DNA of 64,000 bases from Pyrenopolyporus hunteri (taxonomy: Eukaryota; Ascomycota; Sordariomycetes; Xylariales; Hypoxylaceae): NCBI GenBank assembly GCA_902806595.1, contig CADCXC010000005.1, forward strand, positions 558,001 to 622,000. Direction: 5' to 3'. Made by a program: the position numbers and the translations under genes. Shown here piece after piece: positions 1 to 13,546 of the stretch; the first letter of the stretch is position 1; each line of letters begins with the position of its first letter. Under the pieces are notes generated by a model. It made no database searches. It had not been told where the DNA came from and worked only from the letters and a program-made list of their open reading frames with translations.

Positions 1-928
1 TATACATCCGCTCGATCTCTTCATACCTCCGCCGCGGCCTCTTATGTTGCTGTGCTCCGGGAATTGGCACAAATGAGTAGACCTGCTGTGAACCATACTG
101 TCAATGAAATCAGTTACTTCATGTAAGAAATATAATTTAGGGTAGAAAAGCGACCGGCGCCACTCTCTTCGTAATTAGCACGGCCCGTTAAGGATCCCAG
201 ATACAGACCTGCGATCTACACGATTCGGCATATCTCGAGGGGCAATTTTTCTTGCCGTTTATACAACCAAACCAAACCACCCCTCGCATCTCGAAGGAAA
301 AGGGCAAAGATCAACCTACCTGAGCTGGCCTTCCGGGGGCGTTCGTTGTCGGCGTGTGAGGATAGACCGGGTGCGGATGCGGCATCTGCCCCGGCGCGGC
401 GGGGTGGCCGTAGTTAGCCCAGTCAGGCCGAGGTTGGGCGTACAGGCTACCGGGGCCCTGCGGGTAGTTATGCGACATATCTTGCGGCGGCGGCGCGTAG
501 GGCGAGTATTGGTTAGGAGGAGCGTACGTAGGGCTGGGTGCCGCGATGGAGGGATCTATGGGTACATCGCTGTCAGACTTGACCTGCTGGGACTGATGGT
601 TGCGTCCATCTTGCAAAGGCATGGACGGACTTGTTGGTGTTTGCGCCATACCTCCGCTGCTGCCGCTGTGGTTGCTCGCTGGATGGTATTGGCGAAGACT
701 ATGTTCTGGGAAAGAACTAGTCGACCTCGCAGATTGCGGGTATGCTCCGTACTCCGAAGTGGGCGTCGCAGACGTGGGATAACTAGTCCCCCGTGCTTCC
801 TGGTTGCTAGGATATTGTGCAGCAGACCCGTGATCTGCAGAGGAAGCTTCAGATTGAGTATCGCCGTAGGTGCTTGGATAGGGCGAAGGCAAACCTGACT
901 GCGAGTATTCGTTGATGCCCCGTTCCAT
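1..928 (-). CDS. con7: CON7-like C2H2 transcription factor, 5' part (runs off left edge)
   Basis: Two exons are visible on the minus strand, 928..320 (203 codons) and 97..1. They are joined by a 222-nt intron with donor GTAGGT and acceptor TTGACAG in phase 0. I start at the ATG at 928 (MERGINEYSQ) because the frame upstream has no ATG, only TTG. Exon 1 is a low-complexity Ser/Pro/Gln/Tyr-rich region, typical of a disordered activator N-terminus. Exon 2 begins YGSQQVYSFVPIPGAQQH followed by KRPRRRYEEIERMY. I recognise this block as the stretch immediately before the C2H2 finger in the CON7 family of filamentous ascomycetes. Con7p of the rice blast fungus controls conidial morphology and infection-related genes; that role here is inference. 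The zinc finger lies outside the window. The family call rests on recalled motif similarity; a different C2H2 regulator with the same block is the alternative. Confidence 0.72.
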
Positions 929-2289
929 GAAGGTGTCGGCGGTGGTTAGGCAAATTCTAAGGGTTACACCCGAGTTCCGATTCCTAAGCTCGCGCCCGGA
1001 ATTCGTGTGGTAGCGATACGCGGTTGCCAACGGATACCTTCTTCAAGGCTTATTATGGCTGACACCAACGGACACTACTACTGCCAGGTACGATGGGACA
1101 GGTTGAACAGACCGGGGGATTTTTAGTCCTTGGGCCAGGTTCGATCGCAGAGCAGGGTAGTAGGGGACGGTGTCTTAGGTCGAGATATGGTGCTACTTGG
1201 TTAAGAGACAAGAAGGATAGAGTTGCACCAAGGAAGACAGGCTGCGGCTGCGCTGGCGTATTTGTTGGCGGCTTAGTTGATTATCGACGGGATACTGATC
1301 CAAGAGCAGATAGTGTAGATCTTGCAGGCTGCCAGGCTCTATAGATGAAATAGTCTTTTCGACCAGGTCCACCAAGCCCACACAAGCCGATAGCAGCACC
1401 AGGTTGTGCTGGAGAAAAAAAAGTGCCTAGGCTGGCCTCGCTAGATAGACGGAGCAGCGCTACTAAAAAGTCGTGGTTCCGCCGCGGATGGGTCGCAGGG
1501 AAAGGTTGGGGGCCACTGTGCTTTTGAGTTCTCCTTTTAGATCGCGGGCGCCAACTAGTAGTGTATTGCACGACAGATTACCTGCACGCGCCAGCCGTCG
1601 CCGTAGCAGGTAGAGGACCGGGCTTATGAAGACGGGAATTGGTAAAGCAGTGCGCACGATCTGATGCAGGGTTACGATCTGGTTTCCCTTGGGAAAGTGA
1701 ACAACCCCCCCTGGCAGCGGCGTGTGAACGCGTGCGGACCTAGTGGCTTGATGGGTCTGATGGCCAACTCGTGGTGGAGTTGGGAAAGATACTTGACTAA
1801 AATAGTTGGAAGTAAATGGTAGGGAGCGCTGAATAGCAGAGCGATGCCCGAAGTCGTCTAGACCGCGAGACTTAGCGTGTCTTGTCAGAAACACCAAGGG
1901 TTGCGATTGGTGGCAGGGGCCTCAAAGTGAGTTTGGACCGGCGCGATGCTAGATATTTCGGAATGTCGAACTACAGAGCCGCTAGAAGATCCCGGGCTCG
2001 GCTAGAGTGTTTAGAGTGGCTAGACTGACTCTTATTACTGTTTCCTTACGTCGACCTGGGCGTATCGACGTTTGTATGGAGTATATGTATGAGGAGCGCG
2101 GACAGAGGAATCCATGTAAGAAAGGGCTGAGAAAGAGGGTGTATGTATGCGCGCGTTGACGTGCGCTTGCCCTGCCCTGCCCTGTCCTGTCCTGGCCCTG
2201 CACGCCCTCGGGGGCAATGGTGCGTACCGGGAAGTAGAGTTGGGTTCTGTTATTGGTGGTTGGTAAAGTACCAGCAGCAACAACAGCCG

Positions 2290-2720
2290 CTCCCGGTACG
2301 TAGTATGTATGGATGTATTAACGTATGTAGTGTGTGTAATATGTGTAGTATGTTGTAGGAGGTATGTTTAGTATGTGTAGTAGTATGGGGTAGTGTATGT
2401 GTCGCAGTAGTAGTATGTAATAGCAGCGGTAGTAGTGGCAGGTAGGTAGGTAGTGATAGGTGATGTAGATGTATGTATGTACGTATGTGCGTATGTAAGT
2501 ATGTACGTAGCGGCCGTGGAAAGTTTAAAGAACCACCCACCACACACGATCGCCAGCCTAAGGCAGTGACGTGCAGCGTGGTGTTCGTTTAGGATAGGGA
2601 AGTCGTAAAAGTATGGTAGGGTAAAGTAGCGTAAGTAGTGCAAGTAGTGCAAGTAGTGGTAATAGTAGTAGCAGATTGGGTATGTAGTCGTATGTAGTCA
2701 ACGGCGGCGCCTCGCCAAAG
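2290..2720. repeat. Imperfect GTA/GTAT-rich low-complexity tract
   Basis: The plus strand is a run of degenerate GTA, GTAT and GTGT units over about 430 bases, with blocks such as GTATGTATGTACGTATG. The minus strand is correspondingly TAC-rich, which explains the Tyr/Thr/His-rich shadow open frames there. It lies about 1.4-1.8 kb upstream of the con7 start, so it could be in the promoter or a long leader of con7. Confidence 0.7.
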
Positions 2721-3662
2721 GGGGCCAGAAGGTTGATCGGACTAGTCGAACTAGTGACGGTCACGGTTTAGGGCCCCAAGTGACGACAGAATTTGCGTGT
2801 TGGTGCGCCAAATCATAAACTTTAGTCTTGAACCCGACCGATTCGCGTCCAGACTCAGGCAAGTTTAGATTGGGCTTAGTGAGAACTAGTGCCGAGGGGA
2901 TGGGAGATATGGTGAATTTTTATATGCAGACGAGATGCAGGCTCGAGGCACGACGCTGCAGTGCAGCTTGAACACGCGTGGATGGGTGATTGAATGTGCT
3001 ACTTGATTGCCGACCCAGCATAGAGGAATGCATGTACGATTGAATGGCTGGTTTGGTAATCGTACTGTTAAAAGGTTGGGGAAGAATGGAAGATTCGGGG
3101 GGGATTTTTGGTCAGTGACGATTTTATTTGATGACCTACATGTATTATTTTTATGTGTACCTGCTGCCATGTATGTATTTTGGTATTTTGGAAGGTCCGG
3201 GTGGCCTGGCCAATGAGATAATCCATAGCAATTACCAGCAGGGGCAAACGAACAATACCAATACTGTAGGTACGCCGTACTGGGAGAAGGAGAGATGCGG
3301 AAATACACTTGTACTACCTACATACAGTAAGTTGGTAACTCATTTGTTTTCTTTTCTTTTTTTTTTTCCCTTCTTTTTTTCTTGTTCCGCGCTTCTACCA
3401 CCAACCGTTTCCTTTTCTTACATGTACGTGGATAGTTGAATGACCTATTTAGATACTTCCCTTCCTTGCGAACTCTTTATCTCGGTTCATTAAACTCGTG
3501 TTTCCCTTTCAAAAATATCCATTCCCACGTAGACGAAGAAAAATCCGAATTCACTTCTAAGCTCAATCCTTCACTTCGAGTCCAGCAACCCACATTGAAC
3601 TCGAACGGCAAAAACTCCATCTACGGAATACCTACTCTTTGCCATCAACACGTACCATAGTA

Positions 3663-3683
3663 TTTTTTTTTTTTTTTTTTTTT
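3663..3683. repeat. Poly-T run (21 T)
   Basis: An uninterrupted run of 21 T on the plus strand, inside a generally pyrimidine-rich stretch (about 3340-3800). Confidence 0.9.
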
Positions 3684-6600
3684 CACATCGAAGTGGATTT
3701 CCCTGCTCGGCAAGATATGTACCTCAAGCTGAATATTAGACTCCCTTTCCCTGCTCCTCTCTAGAACCCCTCCCCTCCTCCCTCTCTCGCCTCTCTTGCC
3801 TCTTCCGACTTGTAATCCGCAACCGTCTATTCAGAAAGTTTTGTTCTACGAAGATTGTCCCTGCTCAAGTAAAATCCACAACGACGCCATGAGCCAATTG
3901 GGGCTGGCTGTCTAAGATGGACACGTTCAATTTCTATAACGCCTCAGCGAAAATATATCCTCTGAAATTCCCATGTACCCATTCCGTACTGCCAGAAGAG
4001 ATAACATTCGCAGTGGAAACCTTTCAGTCAGTTTGAAGGCGCAATGTGGGGAGACTAAAGCGGTGTAGGTATCTATCAAGTACCGCAACATAGTACACCG
4101 CGCGCCCAATATATAGATGGGTACTATGTACCGAATGTACATTGAAGAGAGGCGGCGGAACCATCCACAAAAGACCCAGGATCCCTGATAAAGCCACTCG
4201 CAGCGCAAATCCCTGGTCATCCTCATTAGTCAACCGTCTTTAAGACTAGGGTTTGAGGAAAACCGAAGTACCATGAATGATGTATTCAATTCTACGTTTT
4301 ATGCAATGTGGAGACCTAGGAGGTTACTCTTAAGTAAGCGCAGGTAAAGTGGGCTTGGATGGGTAGGTACAGCTAATTCCGTACTGTACAAATACATATT
4401 TACCCACACGACCACACGACTCTTGGACGGAATACCCAGACTGAACAGGGCAAGGAGGGGGGATCCATCGGCTTGTTCCTGCCTAGGCTGCAGAACTTTG
4501 CCAGGCTCTAGGCTTCACCAGGTTTTTCGTCGAGAAGGAGAAAGTGCGAGAGAGTAAAAAAAAAAAAAAATTGAAGAAAAAAAAAAATAGAAACCCACAT
4601 TCTTTTCCATCTCCATACTTACAATACCTCATACTACAGAGTATCCATCTTCAAGCGCCGGAATCCCTGGGTTCGTAAGAGCCAAGCAATGAGTCGATGC
4701 GAACGCGCATACTACGATGCATAACGGGCAATCGGATTGCATTGCAGACCTGGCGTTCCGCTTTCTCAAGACTCCAGCAAGAGTCATGAAAGTGTATGCG
4801 TGCAGATACAACACATGTATGGGTTGACGAGATCCGCCTGCTCCCCTTCTCCCCCTTCTGTCCATCTATTATAGAATCTATTATACTATCATTATGTAAC
4901 CCATCATCAATTTTCCGCTTTGACCTGAAGTCACCGTATACGAATTACTCAAGATTGATGATGAAATAATAATAATACATGCATACATGCATTGCTGGTT
5001 GCAGCTTGATACTTTCTATTCCCTTCTCTTTTCTTGAGAGAAAACAAAGGAAGAAAGGAAGCCCCCCGGTTATCGCAACTATAGCTAAAGCCCCGCCCCC
5101 GTCCCCTAAGAGCTCACGGTGTCCAAAGTCATTCCTTATTATAATGCCATCGTTTACATGCACGTCGCGTCTTCCGCCCGAAGGGTATCGGTCGTTTGTG
5201 CCGTTCACTTATCGTTGCCTGCCCCGAGCTGAACCTCCCTGCCGGCCAGCCTAGGCCGATGCCGCAAGTCAGGTTTTCTCCCATGGCTTATTAACGGATC
5301 CTTACAAGCATTGACTCGTGCCTGTTCCCTGTCATACGTGATGCCAATATATCCACAAGTACTGTACCAAATCGATACAAGCATGTCTATTTCGCCCGTT
5401 GAACCTCGGTCGCCTATAATGGGACCTTACGAACGGAACCAGAGGCTAGGACAGGGGCAACCGGTAGGCTTCGTCATTACGATACCATCACGACGCTACG
5501 CGGAGCCTAAGAAGAAACGAACATACGTACAGATTCGTACCGTACGTCCGTCCGAGTGTATGGCTCTCACTTTGAGCGAACCTCGAACGCGGGACCACTT
5601 TTGTGGACAGATGCTGGGACCACAGTACGAGCTCGGGCTTCCCAGCTATTCCGCAACGGTGATGATGAAGCCCAGCGGGGATCGTCGAAGTGGGCAAAGT
5701 GGGCAGCAAAAAAGGAATCTTGGTAGAGGCACCCAATAAACATACGTTCGGATCCGAGCGGTTGGTCTCTGCACGTTTGATTCGCAGAGCCGGTTCGTCT
5801 TGTGTGAGAGATACACAATCTGTTTGATTCACAGGTACGTATTAATTCCAGGTTTGAATTTTCCGAATGATCGTGCTGCTTGCGGTATACCTTCTTTGGT
5901 AGGGTGGCAGGCCGAAGAAGAGGTTTTATTACACAACCGCAGTTGTGTAGTACAAACCTCATTTACACCCGCTCGACAACGGATCTTTTGGCTATAACTC
6001 TATCTCAACCCTCTTCTATATATACATGTACGGTCTCTCTTCCCTCAGTGCCCGTATGTAGAGTACATCCAAACAAAGATAGCCACTCAAGTACGTAGGC
6101 GTATATTATCGTCATACCGCTACATATTACCTCTTTACAAGTACTACAAGTACTCATTCTATATTATATGTCCACACAAGAGTGAAACACATAAACTAAC
6201 AATAATACATATTATTAATCATCAAAGAAGCTCGTCAGGGAATGAAGTCTATCAAGTACGGTGGGCTCGCGTGGCATCCAGCGGTGATAGTACATACATA
6301 GTACAGTGCTTCGCTCATCCATGTCGATGCCGACAGGGATAGGAGAAAATGGAATGGTGCATAGAACCATGTAAAGAAGGGCCCCTGTAGCAACAATAGG
6401 ACCGTGTTAATTTCCTCGTCCTAAGACTGTACCGAGGTAGCGGATCTGCGACCGTTCTGGAACCTGGACATTTGGGCTGACAATTTGAGCCCTCTATCGT
6501 CAGATGGTCTTGACCATCTGCTTCCTTGGACGATACGTTGAATCTCCAAAGACTTTTCCCGATCGTGGCTGGGACCATTGGTACACACCAAACAGAACCT

Positions 6601-8469
6601 CGCTTAACGATCTCGAAAGTTCAGCCTTCTGACGCCTCCAAAGCAGCCACCAATACGAATATCCACCTTAGAATTAAATATCCGTAGAGGATGTGGAAAT
6701 TGTGGCGACGGTGGGTGCCGTGGCGCCATTGGTTACAGCATAGGTTAGGTACTTTTGGGAAATAGAAAATAAAAAACAGAGTAGAATAAAATAAACCAGA
6801 ATTAAATAAAAAAGGACGGCCGGGGAGAATACTCCAACCTGGAGAAACGCCCGAGCTTTCGCTATTGTGGGACGACCACCTGACTGCTGAAAAAATTGAT
6901 CTCTCTTGTGAGAACTTTTTTTTCCCCTTCTCTTACTCTCCTTCTGACTCTCTGCGGTGTCCATTCAGCTTGTATGTATGCCTTTGAAAGTTGGGCAAAG
7001 AGATCCTCAAGAGCCGCTCACAAATCCCGACGTGGAGAGCGGGTGATCCACATGGCCGTGAGGTGGCAGGATTGCAGGAGAAGATGTCCCGACACCTTGA
7101 CTCGCGATACCGCCGAGGTTACGTACAGCAGACCTACACAATAGTGGAGAGGGAGCAGGAAGAGGAGTAAGGAAGAGGGGGACTTATTATTGTTTTCTTG
7201 TACGTTTAAGTGATACTGTAGGTCGCTCTTATCATTCGTCCAGCGAGAATGAGAATGATGTATGTTGATGTATGTCGATGTATATCGGTACGTAGGCACG
7301 TAGGCATATAGTGTACATGTAGCTACATAGGCGTGTTAGGCGTGAGGCAGGTATGGATGTATATTCCGCAACCCACGGACGACTCAATTATACAGATTTC
7401 GTATCCGCCCTAGCAGAAGAAAGGTCAATTACGTACCACACGATATTCCTGAGGTTACATGCGTATGCACGCTAAGAGGGATATCTGACAGGCTTAGGGA
7501 ATAGTGAGGGGCTAAACAATTTCCCACGCCTGTGGTACCTGTGTAACTGATATTGCAATAAACCCGGTCACGTTACATGCACACGAGTATATATGTGGCG
7601 ATTGGCGCGCTCTTTCCGCACGTCGGTATTCGGACTTTACAGGCCGTGGTTGGCGTACACAGCATTTATGTAGAAAAGAGAACTCGGCGGAAAGGGAAGA
7701 GGAAAACAAGGGAAAGAAGCGTCGATGGGCGGAATCGACCTATCAGGTACATTGGGTACCTACCTTGGTAGGCACGTACTATGTACGGTGGTAGGAGAGG
7801 TACATTAGGTATGTAGGCATCTACCAGGTTATAAGTATATATGGATATGTACCTACCTATAGTTAGGGCGGCACATACCGCTAATAGCGAATAATAGGCG
7901 CATGTACCGCATAGTATCCGGAATACATGTGCGTGTGTGTGCTCGAGGACTGGAAGTAGGCATGGTGTTAAATCCGTCCATTTTTATCTTCTCCCCCCTC
8001 ACACACTTCTCTCCCACACCTACGCGCACTCACACTCACACACACACACCCTCATACACCCCCCGTGATACATACCATACCCTACATGAAGGTCTTGTAT
8101 GGTGTGTACTATAGTATTGTTATATGCAAGACGAGGGCGCAATAGGTCCTCAGAGAACAGGAAGATTCGTACTACCTTGCATCTACTCTGCTATATCTCA
8201 CCAATTTATGCACAGTACATTAAAAGCAACCTCACGCAAACCCCGGCATGGTTCCCCAGAAAGATTTCCCGCTAAGGTGATATGTCAGGAGCTTTTTAAC
8301 GGCGCCGGGCATCGACAGATCTTTGGTGACCCGAAGCTCTGGGAGAGACTAAACAAGCGTTGAATCCAATTCCTCCCATGTTTCGCAGCTGGATCGAAGC
8401 TAGAGGAGAGATCATTCACGCCCAGGCGCGACGGCGTAGCCGTATTTCAACGACATGCGACATCTATCG

Positions 8470-8495
8470 CGTACATGTTCAAATTAACATGTACG
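8470..8495. repeat. 10-bp perfect inverted repeat, 6-nt spacer
   Basis: CGTACATGTT at 8470-8479 and AACATGTACG at 8486-8495 are exact reverse complements separated by six bases. It could form a hairpin or bind a dimeric protein; no gene is nearby. Confidence 0.8.
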
Positions 8496-8642
8496 TATAT
8501 TGATTATACCGCATAGGCATATCGTATACAACGCCTACAACGCCTACATATATATTGCCAACATCGCCGCCACCGCATAACGCATTGGCCCGAGACCTAC
8601 GAATACATTTTTACTTTATACGCTCACAAACCACGAACGTTC

Positions 8643-8770
8643 TTTTTTTTTTTTTTTTTAACAAAGCATCGCGTTATATTAAACTCCACTATCTTGCACA
8701 CCGCTCTCCCTCCTCCTCTCCTGCTCCTCTCTTGCTCCTCCTTCTCCCCCTCCTCTTCCTCTTCCTCCAG
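8643..8770. repeat. Poly-T (17 T) followed by a CT-rich tract
   Basis: Seventeen T at 8643-8659, then from about 8700 a long C/T tract with CTCC and CTTCCTC units. It is low-complexity sequence; the minus-strand frame across it reads as poly-Glu/Lys and is an artefact of composition. Confidence 0.8.
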
Positions 8771-11700
8771 CCCGGTGGGTACGGCACCATCAGCCGTGTG
8801 TATGTATATATGCACTGCTGGATGTCATTCAAAAGGCATGTGACATTCGGGCGACGTCTCCATACGTATGAGGAAATACGTCAATTTATCATGCTGAACT
8901 CAGCAATCCGAGTGCTTTGACCAAGTCGTTTGCGGTGCGCGCCAGTTTCGCTGCTACATCACATCAACGATTTCACGTATTAGAAGATTGGTACAGTACA
9001 TCAATACGCCGTCATTGGCCCGTATGCCTAGATCCCCATGCTTGCTTCTCACGATATCGGCGACTTCCTATCGACAGACTCATAGCGAGTCCCGTCTCGA
9101 GTGTCTCCGACCGTACATAAAATGCGGGCATAATCGGTCGAATCCCTTGCGAAAGGACAAGGTCTTCTTCCTTGGTATGTATGTACGTCGACGCACCCAT
9201 CCACACCCGTCCACACCAATCTGCAGAGCCACCTCAGCCAGTGTTCACGTGGATAATTCTCACCCCTGGCCACCGCCACGGTGGTCCCCAGACTCGCCAA
9301 GATGGCTAAGTGGGCATGTCCAAGCTGCAGAGTTGCAGTGTGACAATCCAAAAGAAACCTGGGCCTTCGAGTGTCCGAAGAGGAAGAGACATGTATGTAC
9401 ACACAGACATGCGTACATGGTAAGAACAGGGCCTCGACCTGCAAGGGTATCCTATTCCGGGCTTAGGGAGAGAACGAGCTCCAGGATCGCAAGACAGCTA
9501 GGTTAGCCGCACAGAAATCTACTAGTTCGCGGGCGCCAGGTCTCGCGGTTAATTCAGTTATGTTCCATCCGACCCCCTACCGCCCCTCTTTGCCATTCAT
9601 TTCATCTACCGTATGTATACAACGTCGTTTCGCCGCCGTGGATATCTCCCAAAAGTCCAGGCTCTATTAATCGCATCCCACTTTCTGTCGCAACGCCCCG
9701 TTCGGAGACATCTGGCTGGCCTCGGTCGGCCCATGGGACGCTCTCGGCCATATCTCCGCATCTGCCACAGCGTCCAAGCGGCATCCCCGTCAGGATCGGG
9801 TCAGACGAACCGATACCCCTTCCACCACACCCCCCCAAGTCGACACAACCTTCCGTTTTTCCAAGTCATCATTTCCTATCGACAGGTGACCTAGGAATCT
9901 GCTTCTTACTTGCATACACCCTTATGGTCCGACTCCTATTGGTGCCCACTACAAAGAGCTGGTTTTTCTTATATTATCATTATTACTATCATCATCATCA
10001 TCTTGATATGCGCTGTGCTTCAGGCCGTTGAGCCTCTTGAACATCTGCTCTCTAGGAGTAACGGAGTTTCTGTTTTGTTTTTATCATAGAGTCTACCTCA
10101 CCTTAGGTGTGCCGTAAGGAGCGATCAGCCGGATATTTTTATTGGAGGCTGGTTGCTCGTGACGGGGTAACGGTAAGATGCTAGTTATTCAGGTAGGCTG
10201 ACAGGGCGATGTCGCGATTACATAGTACGGTCTTCCGCAGCCCCCTATCAAGTCTCGATTGGGAGAGTACATGGAAAATCCAGCGTCCTAGTTGGGTTAA
10301 CAGATCTCAGATCCATCCAAACCAGTGATCTCACAACCAGGTGCTAGGCGCAATAATTCCCAATGCCAATCATTTCGCTCGAACCTGCGCATCGGGTCAC
10401 ATCAATTTGGAGTCTTCCTCTTTTCGGCTATTTGATTCCCCACAGGGCCAAGTTGATTAGTCTCACCCGTCACTTTGGTAGCGAAGGAAACGAAGGCATC
10501 AAATTCGACGACGGTCAAGCCCACTGGCGCCTATCGGCAAGCCACGCCCTCTCGATCAAACGGTGTGTTCGGGGTGCATGAAACTAGCTGACGACCGCGT
10601 AGTATGTGAGGTGTATGTAGTAGGTATAGTTACCTTAGGTACGTATGCACACCGGTCAATAGGTCGTTGATTCATCGTGCTCGAGTCAAGAGGTCCCAGG
10701 AAACCAAATACAGAACTCGACACGCACTTCGGATTTATCTTGCCGCGCTTACTGAAGTGCTGCGCCCACGTCGTTACATAACTCGATCCCCAACAGCCCA
10801 TTGCAACCTTACGAATACGAAAGGGGGGGTTGGTTGTTCCAATTCGCGAGGGCAGCGTTACCGACACTACAACCTCTACATTCTCACACACATAGGTACC
10901 TAGCACCCATTACCTATATGCTTTCTCGAACCCATGCGGGTCTCAGGGTCCTACGTCGATTCTGCAGGCCTTGCGTTAACATATCTAGGCCACGTTAATG
11001 TTGTGACTTAGCATTAGCGTAACTTAGGAGCCGTACGTCCTATCCCAGCTCTCCCACACACGCCGAGATTATACCTGAAGCATCGAAGAATATGCGGCAT
11101 ACCGTATAAGACTATATAAGCGAGAAGCTTACCCTGGTGTTTCAGCTGCAGAAGCCTACAACGCACCCACCTAGGAGGTGTGTCGACAACGGCGGTGCTT
11201 CGTGGACTAGCTTTTTACCGCTAAGTTTACCCGTGTTTTGGATTCGAATGCAGACCCCTCTGCTGCTTTGACCCTAGCCACCTCCATATGTCAGAGCTGT
11301 TGCGGCGAGTGAACGAGAGGGCGAGGTAAAAGAAAAGAGTAAAAAAAATAAAAAAAAAAATAAAATAACACCCCGGAAAACGCCCGAGCCGAGCTCAACA
11401 AGACGTATATGATTGGATATCTATTACGCAGTAATAAGTCCCTCGAACCCTATAACTCGGATCAATGTTATCTCTATTATACGATAGGTATCTAATACCT
11501 AGTAGGTACGTTCTAAGGAATATTCCGCCTCCCCCCTTTTACTACCGTTATGGTTTGTTGATTCTACGTGATATGCGCGTCCCGCTTTCAACGAAGAGGC
11601 GGAGGTCCAAGTGAGAATGCGGGCCCAAATCCACCACAGCCCTCCTCCCCCCTCTCTCCACCACGATTACTATGTATGTATACCGAAACACTCAGTAACC

Positions 11701-12807
11701 AGGTTGGACGATGGTGGCATGAGAAGGATTGTCCCCCAGCAGCATGATACGTTCCTCTTTCTGAAGCGACTAGAAGCATTGGGATTATCAGATGGACCGA
11801 TGCGGAAAGCAGATCTCTGAGAACCCTGCCGCCAAGCGCTGCAGCGCCGATCACTCTTAGCCACGGGCCCCCTTCAGCTGCTGCAACTTCACTGACGAAC
11901 CCTTTTGACCGCTATGACCATGGGGACTTCTGTATATACCGCTATATATCGGATCTTCAGTTGCTACTTACAGCAACTTGTGGGCGAAAACCCACACAAG
12001 TGGATAGCGAAATTTTAAGAAGCAGGAAATAGTCTGGAGCGCCCTTACAAGGGGCGCAGGCGTCGAGTCGTCGAGAGCCACATGGGACTAGCCCAAAACG
12101 CCGTTGACGTCAACCCAGCACACCAATTCCTCTCTGTCGGGTTCCTACGTGTTCACGTACTGTACAGCATCGTAGGTATTGTCCCGCCTTAGGCCCGAGG
12201 AGAAGCCCGTTGTCTCCCCTAATGCTTGCGTAAAGAAAAAAAAAATATGCTCAATTCGTTGTTCGTGATATCACAAACCGGAAATCCCCTCTTCCAGGTA
12301 TGCAAATTCGAAAATCAGGAGGAAGTTCGGCATCTTCCTAGTTTCAGGGCATGAAAGAACTAGCCGACTTTTTCTCCAGATCTCATCTCGACCACTCATA
12401 TTTACCCCATTTAGCGATATATGTCTCTTCTCTTATTTCTTAAAAAAAAAATTGATAATAATAATGAAAATAATAATAAAATAGGATAGCAGACAAAGGA
12501 AGACTACTTCCGGAGCACAACATCGTCTCTTCCCGTCATTCGTCACCTATATTTCCTCTCCCTAGTTATACTCAGCCAAACAAACCGCAGCTTTATTTGC
12601 ATATGCAGGTATTCGGCCTCTTTTTTTTCTTTTTCCTCCTTCTTCTTATCGCCTCCCTTCAAAAATTTTTTTCCTTTCCTTCTTTCCGCTCTCTCTCATC
12701 CCTAACCCACGTTCCCGACGTCTTCGTGTAGGTCATAGTGGAGTGTTTAGTCACAATGACATCCTCCTCAGCTGAGAATGACAAAAAGACCAAGAACCAC
12801 ATGGGGA

Positions 12808-12812
<5 letters not shown>

Positions 12813-12854
<42 letters not shown>
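12813..12854. repeat. Poly-T run (42 T)
   Basis: The longest homopolymer in the window, 42 consecutive T on the plus strand. It could be the 3' tail scar of a minus-strand retroposed sequence or simple slippage. No retroposon body is recognisable next to it. Confidence 0.9.
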
Positions 12855-12859
<5 letters not shown>

Positions 12860-13526
12860 TTTTCCACGTGGGGAGTGGCTTGGGAGAACCGGGTTTCTCC
12901 AAGGCTTTTCATATACCTGATAAGAGGGCGGGCGTGGCGGAGAATAATCTCAAATACAAATTATATTTTTATTATTATTACCTATTCTTGTTACTGTTAT
13001 TCTTGCAATAGGTATTGCCCTTTAGTAATTCCATATCGCGTTGTGCCGTGCCGTGCCGTACCCTGCCGCGTCGTGCCAACTTCCACACGAGAGCGGCCCA
13101 TCCAGCCTGAATGCTACATGTCATGTTCGCCTGTCAATTTTTTTATTTTAAAATTTTTTTCTCTACCTACCTACTTTTCTAGAATCCCATGTCTCAGCCG
13201 TGGCTGCAAGGTGCCCAAGCAGCTCAGCAGTTTGCGCTGGCCCACGGCCGTCCCGAACGGGCATTCCGAACGCCGGGTTTCCGGGAAGGGGCAAGGAAAA
13301 AAAAAAGGGATTTCGAGGAAAGCAAAGGAGGCAAAGGGCATAGAGGAGAATGCTCTCCTCGTTCGGGCTGGTTGATCGCAATTGGGAAGCGTCGGGCGCC
13401 GCTTGCGATCCTCGAAGATTATTCCCCGTTGACGTGCTTCTTTCTCGCTTTCGCATTCCTGAGATAATACCCCGGGTTGTCTTGTCGCCCATGTAGGTAT
13501 GTCTGTATGTCTGTGTGTTAGTCCGT

Positions 13527-13546
13527 TATGTATGTATGTATGTATG
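13527..13546. repeat. (TATG)5 microsatellite
   Basis: Five perfect tandem TATG units. A shorter related run lies near 14140-14156. Confidence 0.85.

Noticed and set aside
5311..5739. 142-codon plus-strand open frame
   Set aside because: Starts at TTG, has no recognisable domain, and an overlapping minus-strand frame is similarly long. Expected by chance in 16 kb.
8988..9506. 172-codon plus-strand open frame
   Set aside because: Longest frame in the left gene-free tract, but the peptide is Arg/Ser/Pro/His-rich and featureless, and an antisense 131-codon frame overlaps it. No splice sites or motif support it.
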